From assembly GCF_004341845.1 (NCBI RefSeq), contig NZ_SLVB01000004.1, forward strand, positions 62,001 through 126,000: a stretch of DNA of 64,000 bases, read 5' to 3'. The DNA comes from Novosphingobium sp. PhB165 (GTDB lineage: Bacteria > Pseudomonadota > Alphaproteobacteria > Sphingomonadales > Sphingomonadaceae). Shown one piece after another: positions 59,201 through 64,000 of the stretch. Under the pieces are notes generated by a model that had not been told where the DNA came from, did not search any database, and worked only from the letters and a program-made list of their open reading frames with translations. Position numbers and translations under genes: made by a program. Each line of letters begins with the position of its first letter. Positions within the stretch are counted from its first letter, which is position 1.

Positions 59201-59230
59201 AAAACGGCGGCGAACCGAGGTCCACCGCCG
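59201..59230 (-). terminator. Rho-independent terminator of sciP
   Basis: On the minus strand CGGCGG (59230-59225) pairs with CCGCCG (59210-59205), and AAAA at 59201-59204 gives the U-tract. A GGCCC/GGGCC hairpin lies just before it. Confidence 0.7.
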
Positions 59231-59266
59231 CTTGCCCGGCCCTTGCGGGCCTTTGTGATAGTGCGA

Positions 59267-59566
59267 TCAGTACTTTTGCTGACGCTCGTAAAGATCGCGA
59301 TAATGTTGAATGCGGGTAACGCGCAGGCCCTGCATGCCCGAGCGGTCAACCGCGCGCTGCCACGATGCGAATTCCTCAAGCGTGAGCTTGTAGCGTTCGC
59401 ACACCTCGTCGATCGTCAGCAGCCCGCCATTGACGGCGGCCACGACCTCGGCCTTGCGACGCACGACCCAGCGTGTGGTGCTCGGCGGCGGCAGACTGTC
59501 GAGCGTCAACGGTTCCCCGAGCGGCCCGATCACTTGCGCGGGACGAATCTTCTGGTTCTCGATCAT
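59267..59566 (-). CDS. sciP: SciP homologue, CtrA inhibitor (DUF1153)
   Basis: A 99-residue helix-turn-helix protein. The core is very close to Caulobacter SciP: LPPPSTTRWVVRRKAEVVAA, then GGLLTIDEVCERYKLTLEEF and GMQGLRVTRIQHYR. In Caulobacter SciP binds CtrA and stops it recruiting RNA polymerase, timing cell-cycle genes. The start is ambiguous among GTG-ATG-ATG codons (59572, 59569, 59566); the last has the best GAGG spacing. The upstream gene ends in TGATG here, so the two are translationally coupled. Confidence 0.93.
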   Translation of the reverse strand: MIENQKIRPAQVIGPLGEPLTLDSLPPPSTTRWVVRRKAEVVAAVNGGLLTIDEVCERYKLTLEEFASWQRAVDRSGMQGLRVTRIQHYRDLYERQQKY

Positions 59567-59568
59567 CA

Positions 59569-59901
59569 TCACCCTCGTGCGCCGGTGTTGCGTCCGCCGG
59601 CGACGGAAGCGAAATTGACTGTCGTTGACTTGCGAATGGTTAAATCATTTGGGTTAACGGTTCGTGCTCCCCCATCATACGCGTGAATCACATTGGCGAC
59701 AGGGCCGGCAAAACTGCCGCGGCGGTGCTGCCGCACAGGTGTCGGTTCCTCTGCCAGTGCCATGCGAAAATCATGGGCAGCGAAGAGTCGGGAACGCAAG
59801 GCAAACCAGTCGATCGGTGCGATCTCCGGGATGAACTCCTCGCCGTCGCGACCTGACGCATGCCCCGCTTTGCCGGTTTCATGTTCAAAAGCGATGTTCA
59901 T
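59569..59901 (-). CDS. hypothetical protein coupled to sciP
   Basis: A 110-residue protein (MNIAFEHETGKAGHASGRDG at the start). A middle block IDWFALRSRLFAAHDFRMAL looks helical and the rest is Gly/Thr/Asn-rich (DGGARTVNPNDLTIRKST). No membrane segment or known domain. Its stop codon overlaps the sciP start codon, so co-expression is likely. Function unknown; relatives seem to exist in sphingomonads, but this is from memory. Confidence 0.7.
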   Translation of the reverse strand: MNIAFEHETGKAGHASGRDGEEFIPEIAPIDWFALRSRLFAAHDFRMALAEEPTPVRQHRRGSFAGPVANVIHAYDGGARTVNPNDLTIRKSTTVNFASVAGGRNTGARG

Positions 59902-60063
59902 ATGGCGTCTTTACGACAGGGTTGGTCAAAGGACGGTAAAGGCCGCGTTTACCCATCCTTCACCTTGATTAACCGTCCGCCGATACCGCCAGAGCCCCTC
60001 GCCCGTTCGCCGATGATGCAAGAAAGGTAGGATTCGCGCGCGTCTCGCTGTATGGGGCGGGCC

Positions 60064-61233
60064 ATGACCGCCCTCTCCGATCTTTCCGGACTGGTGGCCG
60101 GCCTCGATCCTGCCGACCTGTTCCAGCTCCCCGCGCCGCTTTCGGCGCGCAAAATTGTCGTTGCCATGTCAGGCGGCGTCGACAGCTCCGTCGTCGCCGC
60201 GCTCGCCGCCGCTACCGGTGCCGAGACCATTGGCGTGACGCTCCAGCTCTATGACTATGGCGCCGCCACCGGCCGCAAGGGTGCCTGCTGCGCCGGCGAC
60301 GACATCCGCGATGCCCGCGCTGTCGCCGATCGGCTGGGCATCGCCCACTACGTGTTCGATCACGAGAGCCAGTTCCGAGAGGAAGTCGTCGAGCGCTTCG
60401 CGGACGACTACATGGCGGGCCGCACCCCGATTCCCTGCATCCGTTGCAACATGGGGCCCAAGTTCACCGACTTGCTGACAATGGCGCGCGATCTTGGCGC
60501 GGATTGCCTTGCCACCGGCCACTATGTGCGCCGCGTGGTCGGAGCGGCCGGTCCCGAACTGCACCGCGCCGCCGATCCCGCGCGCGACCAGAGCTATTTC
60601 CTTTACGGTACCACCGAGGCCCAGCTCGACTTCCTGCGCTTTCCGCTGGGCGGACTGCCCAAGAGCGAGACGCGCCGCCTTGCCGAAGCCGCTGGCCTGC
60701 GCAATGCGGCCAAGCCCGACAGCCAGGACATCTGCTTCGTGCCCGATGGCGACTATGCGAAGATCGTCACCAAAGTGCGGCCTGAAGGCAATGCGACGGG
60801 CCCGATCGTCCATGCCCTAACCGGCGAGGAACTCGGCACCCATCGCGGCATCATCCACTATACCGTCGGCCAGCGCCGGGGGATCGAGATCGGCGGCCAG
60901 CCCGAACCGCTCTACGTGACCCGAATCGAGGCCGAAGGTCGCCGGGTGATGGTCGGCCCGCGCCGCCTGCTGGGCGTGGGGGCCGCGCGCATCACCGAGA
61001 CGAACCGAATCGGCCCGCTTCCCGCTGGTCCGCTCACGGCGAAAGTGCGTTCGCTGGCCAAGCCGGTGCCGATCACGCTCGACGGTCCGTTCGGTAACGG
61101 TGCGGCAACCACGATTCGCTTCGCCGAGCCCGAATATGGCGTGGCGCCGGGGCAGGCGGCCGTGATCTACTCGGGAGATCGCGTGATCGGTGGCGGATGG
61201 ATCGACGGGACGACGCCCGCGATCGAGGACTGA
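60064..61233 (+). CDS. mnmA: tRNA-specific 2-thiouridylase MnmA
   Basis: A 389-residue enzyme that adds sulfur to the wobble uridine of tRNA Lys, Glu and Gln. The PP-loop ATP site is [17 protein letters not shown]; catalytic cysteines are in [11 protein letters not shown] and in [10 protein letters not shown]. The C-terminal beta-barrel begins near [14 protein letters not shown]. ATGs at 60052 and 60064 are both possible; the second has the better ribosome site. Sulfur would come from a desulfurase such as SufS or IscS. Confidence 0.96.
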   Translation: MTALSDLSGLVAGLDPADLFQLPAPLSARKIVVAMSGGVDSSVVAALAAATGAETIGVTLQLYDYGAATGRKGACCAGDDIRDARAVADRLGIAHYVFDHESQFREEVVERFADDYMAGRTPIPCIRCNMGPKFTDLLTMARDLGADCLATGHYVRRVVGAAGPELHRAADPARDQSYFLYGTTEAQLDFLRFPLGGLPKSETRRLAEAAGLRNAAKPDSQDICFVPDGDYAKIVTKVRPEGNATGPIVHALTGEELGTHRGIIHYTVGQRRGIEIGGQPEPLYVTRIEAEGRRVMVGPRRLLGVGAARITETNRIGPLPAGPLTAKVRSLAKPVPITLDGPFGNGAATTIRFAEPEYGVAPGQAAVIYSGDRVIGGGWIDGTTPAIED

Positions 61234-61238
61234 AGATC

Positions 61239-61262
61239 CTCCCCCGCCGGGGGAGAATCTTT
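61239..61262. terminator. hairpin between mnmA and dnaJ
   Basis: CTCCCCC-GCC-GGGGGAG (61239-61255) is a perfect 7-bp hairpin followed by AATCTTT. It is also one unit of the palindromic repeat seen at 22153-22268. Both flanking genes converge on it. Confidence 0.7.
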
Positions 61263-62235
61263 AAATTCCCAGCTTTGCGCGCACGTCGCGCGCGTCCTTC
61301 CAGCCTTCAAGGCGCTTGGTCAGGTCGGTGTCGTTTTCGGGCAGCGAGATTTCCAGGCTTATCAGCAGGTCACCGCGCGTGCCGTCCTTGCGGCTCATGC
61401 CGCGTCCCTTGAGGCGCATGACCTTGCCCGAACTGGCGCCTGCGGGCACCGAGAGCATGACCGCGCCGGAAGGTGTCGGCGTCTTGACCTTGGCACCGCT
61501 CAGCGCCTCGTCCAGCGTGATCGGCAGGTCGAGCCGGAGATCGTCGCCGTCAGCCCGGAAGAAGGCATGCGGCTGGATCTGGATCGTGATGATCGCATCG
61601 CCCGCGCCGCCGGGACCTGGCTCGCCCTTGCCATTGAGGCGCATCTGGGTGCCGTCCTCAACACCTGCGGGGAGCTTGAGGTCGATCGTCTTGCCGTCGG
61701 ACAGCGTGATGCGCTGGGGCTTCAGCTCAGCCGCGTCGAGCAGCGGTACCGAGAGGCGGTAGGAGACGTTGGCCCCACGCGCCGCCGCGCGGGCACGTCC
61801 GCCAGGGCCGCCTGCCCCGCCGCCCATGCCGCCGAAACCACCGCGCTGGTTGCCGGTGCCGCCGAAGATCCCGCCGAACAGGTCTTCAAGGTCGATCCCG
61901 TCATTGCCGCCGAAGCCGCCCGAAAAGCCGCGCTGGCCGGTACCGCCGAAGCCCGATCCGAAACCGCCATGGCCCCCGCCGCCACCGCCGAAGCCGCCGA
62001 ACCCCATCGGATTGCCATCGGCATCGATTTCGCCGCGATCGAATTTGGCGCGCTTGTCCTTGTCGGAAAGCAGGTCATAGGCCGAGGTTACTTCCGAGAA
62101 GCGGTCGGCGGCCTTGGGATTGTCCTTGTTGGTATCGGGATGGAGTTCCTTCGCCAGCTTGCGATAGGCGGATTTGATCTCCTTCTCGCTGGCCGTGCGC
62201 GATATGCCAAGGGTGGAATAAGGGTCTGCTGCCAT
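61261..62235 (-). CDS. DnaJ/CbpA-type co-chaperone
   Basis: A 324-residue Hsp40 protein. The J-domain has AYRKLAKELHPDTNKDN with the essential HPD. A long Gly/Phe-rich region (about residues 75-145) is followed by the DnaJ C-terminal beta domains (KLPAGVEDGTQMRLNGKGE; VPAGASSGKVMRLKGRGM). The cysteine zinc finger of full DnaJ is absent, so this is a type II (CbpA-like) protein. It stimulates DnaK ATPase. Confidence 0.93.
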   Translation of the reverse strand: MAADPYSTLGISRTASEKEIKSAYRKLAKELHPDTNKDNPKAADRFSEVTSAYDLLSDKDKRAKFDRGEIDADGNPMGFGGFGGGGGGHGGFGSGFGGTGQRGFSGGFGGNDGIDLEDLFGGIFGGTGNQRGGFGGMGGGAGGPGGRARAAARGANVSYRLSVPLLDAAELKPQRITLSDGKTIDLKLPAGVEDGTQMRLNGKGEPGPGGAGDAIITIQIQPHAFFRADGDDLRLDLPITLDEALSGAKVKTPTPSGAVMLSVPAGASSGKVMRLKGRGMSRKDGTRGDLLISLEISLPENDTDLTKRLEGWKDARDVRAKLGI

Positions 62236-62456
62236 AGTCCCCTAGCTAGGATCGCGCGCGCCGCTCGGCAAGCGATGCTTTCCTAGTTCCCCCCGCATCG
62301 GTATGGCGCAGCCATGTCCTTCCCCCCGAACGGGATTTGCCGGTTTGTCGCGGCGATCCGGATGCGGTGCAGTCGGGGAATGTGGCGAACCGGGCGATTT
62401 CTGTCCCGGTACCGTGTAAACTGTGCCCTTGGGCACCCAATTCGCAGGAACCCGAC

Positions 62457-63074
62457 ATGGAAGCTGAACAAGCGCGCGAGGTCATTCCCCACGGCGATCC
62501 CATCGCGCTGTTCCAGGCCTGGTACGATGAGGCCCGCGAGAGCGAACCCAACGATTCGAACGCCATGGCGCTCGCCACCGCGACTCCCGACGGCGTGCCT
62601 TCCGCGCGGATGGTGCTGCTGAAAGACTACGGTCCTGACGGCTTCGTGTTCTACACCAACGGGCACAGCCGCAAGGGGCACGAAATCGCGGATAATCCGC
62701 ATGTCGCGCTGTTGTTCCACTGGAAGAGCCTGCGCCGCCAGATCCGTATCGAGGGCGTGCTCTCACCCGTCACCGACGCCGAGGCGGATGCCTATTTCCA
62801 CTCCCGCGCCCGCGATTCGCAGATCGGCGCGGTTGCCTCGGACCAGTCCGCGCCGCTCGACAGCCGCGAGACTTTCCTGGACCGCTACGAGGACGTGAAG
62901 GCCCGTTTCGAAGGCGGCGAGATCGAACGGCCCGCGCATTGGACCGGTTACCGCGTGGTTCCGGCCGCCATGGAATTCTGGCAGGACCGGCCCTATCGCC
63001 TTCACGAACGCCGCCGCTTCGTGCGCGACGAATCGGCCGGGGGCGGCTGGACCAGTTCGCTGCTCTATCCCTGA
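62457..63074 (+). CDS. pdxH: pyridoxamine 5'-phosphate oxidase
   Basis: A 205-residue FMN enzyme of vitamin B6 synthesis and salvage that makes pyridoxal 5'-phosphate. Visible signatures: PSARMVLLKDYGPDGFVFYT (FMN binding), RRQIRIEGV and the C-terminal RLHERRRFVR. The ATG gives the normal family length. It is divergent from dnaJ; the 221-base gap has no feature I can support. The transporter gene starts 10 bases after its stop. Confidence 0.96.
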   Translation: MEAEQAREVIPHGDPIALFQAWYDEARESEPNDSNAMALATATPDGVPSARMVLLKDYGPDGFVFYTNGHSRKGHEIADNPHVALLFHWKSLRRQIRIEGVLSPVTDAEADAYFHSRARDSQIGAVASDQSAPLDSRETFLDRYEDVKARFEGGEIERPAHWTGYRVVPAAMEFWQDRPYRLHERRRFVRDESAGGGWTSSLLYP

Positions 63075-63084
63075 CGGCCCGACC

Positions 63085-64000
63085 ATGAGCGAAAACGCCT
63101 TCCTCACCCGCAGTGCCGCTTTGGCGAGCATTGGCGCGGCCTTGATTCTGCTGGGCCTCAAGGGCTGGGCTGCCTGGACCACCGGATCGATGGCGATGCT
63201 CGGCAGTCTGGCCGACACCGCGCTCGACCTCGTGGCAAGTCTCGCGACCCTGCTGGGCGTCTGGATTGCCGCGCAGCCGGCGGATGACAAACACCGCTTC
63301 GGCCATGGCAAAGCCGAAGCGATCGCGGCTCTGTTCCAGATCGTGCTGATCTCGATTTCCGCGATCGGTATCGCCAGCCGCGCGGCCGAACGGCTGTTCA
63401 CCGGCGGCAAAGTGGAAGGCGCGGCAACCGGGATCGTGGTCTCGGCCGTCGCCGTTGTCATCACGCTCATTCTGGTGGGCTGGCAGCGCCATGTGATCCG
63501 CCGCACCGGCAGCATTGCCATCCACACCGACAGCGTCCACTACCAGTCCGACCTGATGCTCAACATCGCCGTGATCGCCGCGCTGGTGCTGGAATATAAT
63601 TTCGGGTTCGCGGGCGCCGATGCGCTGTTCGGGCTCGCCATCGCCGGCTGGCTGGGCTGGGGCGCATGGGGCGCCTCGCAGGCCGTGCTGGACCAGCTCA
63701 TGGACCACGAGTGGCCTGCCGAAAAGAAGCAGCGTTTCCTCGAAGTCCTCGCCCAGAATCCTGACATCACCGGGGTTCACGACCTCCGCACGCGCACGTC
63801 CGGGAACAAGGATTTCGTGCAGTTCCACGTCTGGGTCGATGCCCGGATGACCGTGCGGGAGGCGCACAAGGTCATGGATGCGATCGAGGATCGGCTCCAC
63901 GCCGTGTTCCCCGATCTGGAGATCATCATCCATCCCGATCCCGAAGGGCTGGTCGATGAAGTGGGCCCGGCGGGCAAGGACGTGTTGCCGCCGATCCGGG
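63085..64000 (+). CDS. cation diffusion facilitator (FieF-like), truncated by the window end
   Basis: The frame starts MSENAFLTRSAALASIGAAL and runs open to the last base, so the C-terminus is missing. At least 305 residues are seen: six membrane segments, then a C-terminal ferredoxin-like metal domain. Metal-site residues are kept: D-x3-D in SLADTALDLVASL (second helix) and H-x3-D in SVHYQSDLMLN (fifth helix). It exports divalent metals such as iron or zinc; specificity is unknown. Confidence 0.9.
   Translation, partial: MSENAFLTRSAALASIGAALILLGLKGWAAWTTGSMAMLGSLADTALDLVASLATLLGVWIAAQPADDKHRFGHGKAEAIAALFQIVLISISAIGIASRAAERLFTGGKVEGAATGIVVSAVAVVITLILVGWQRHVIRRTGSIAIHTDSVHYQSDLMLNIAVIAALVLEYNFGFAGADALFGLAIAGWLGWGAWGASQAVLDQLMDHEWPAEKKQRFLEVLAQNPDITGVHDLRTRTSGNKDFVQFHVWVDARMTVREAHKVMDAIEDRLHAVFPDLEIIIHPDPEGLVDEVGPAGKDVLPPIR

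Noticed and set aside
59640..59657. TTAA-n10-TTAA upstream of sciP as a CtrA site
   Set aside because: The consensus spacer is 7 bases, not 10, and the sequence lies inside the coding region of the upstream gene.

Overview
The window is 64 kb of GC-rich, densely coded bacterial chromosome. It most likely comes from an alphaproteobacterium of the order Sphingomonadales; a Novosphingobium-like genus is a guess from overall gene content. Supporting evidence: the hemE / ppsR / maf / aroE / coaE / dnaQ order that flanks the Caulobacter origin, a pcm-tolC-PopZ (DUF2497) cluster, a SciP (DUF1153) homologue, a complete suf operon led by an Rrf2 regulator, and GC-rich dispersed palindromes. I see no rRNA, tRNA, phage, insertion sequence, CRISPR array or resistance island. 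This is core chromosome, and most long opposite-strand reading frames are shadows of real genes.

Layout. 1-3.8 kb: a DUF6489-like protein, a dienelactone hydrolase-family enzyme, a membrane-anchored FMN glutamate-synthase-domain protein and a quinone oxidoreductase. 3.8-7.8 kb (minus strand): terC, rho, hemJ, hemE. 7797-8144: a gene-free segment with DnaA-box-like sites and twelve GANTC sites, the best candidate for the chromosomal replication origin. 8.1-14.7 kb (plus strand): ppsR, maf, aroE, coaE, dnaQ, hpf, ptsN, a hotdog protein, DUF1491 and a SleB-type hydrolase. 14.7-20.3 kb: xth-erpA, a CBS protein, a ferredoxin, a thioesterase, then popZ, tolC and a pcm-like gene. 20.5-22.1 kb: class I fumarase, followed by a composite palindromic repeat. 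22.3-29.0 kb: the suf operon in transcription order sufR, sufB, DUF559, sufC, small ORF, sufD, sufS, sufT, GNAT, sufA. 29-29.4 kb: a regulatory region with a candidate small RNA and the pyrD promoter. 29.4-32.4 kb: pyrD and an acyl-CoA synthetase. 32.4-37.1 kb (minus): small membrane proteins, a bestrophin-family protein, an agmatine deiminase-type enzyme and an M28 peptidase. 37.4-44.9 kb (plus): glnE, a one-cysteine Bcp, a ferritin-like protein, M23 and M48 peptidases, a ribbon-helix-helix protein and a DsbA-like protein. 45-47.1 kb: a LytS/LytTR two-component pair. 47.1-51.4 kb: cysQ, sucC, etfBA. 51.4-58.9 kb: a TonB-C-like protein, GNAT, DUF445 and an RND pump with its adaptor. 59.2-64 kb: sciP with a coupled small gene, mnmA, a dnaJ-type cochaperone, pdxH and a truncated cation-diffusion transporter.

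How the genes work together. The suf operon supplies Fe-S clusters, and several clients or partners are in the window (class I fumarase, the FMN/Fe-S glutamate-synthase domain, the 2Fe-2S ferredoxin, ErpA). PopZ, SciP and the GANTC-rich origin point to a Caulobacter-type cell-cycle programme: polar organisation, CtrA inhibition and CcrM methylation. TolC could serve the RND pump, which has no outer-membrane partner of its own. Many neighbours share ATGA or GTGA start/stop overlaps, suggesting translational coupling, and I used these to choose start codons. Family assignments come from motif recognition; no database search was run.
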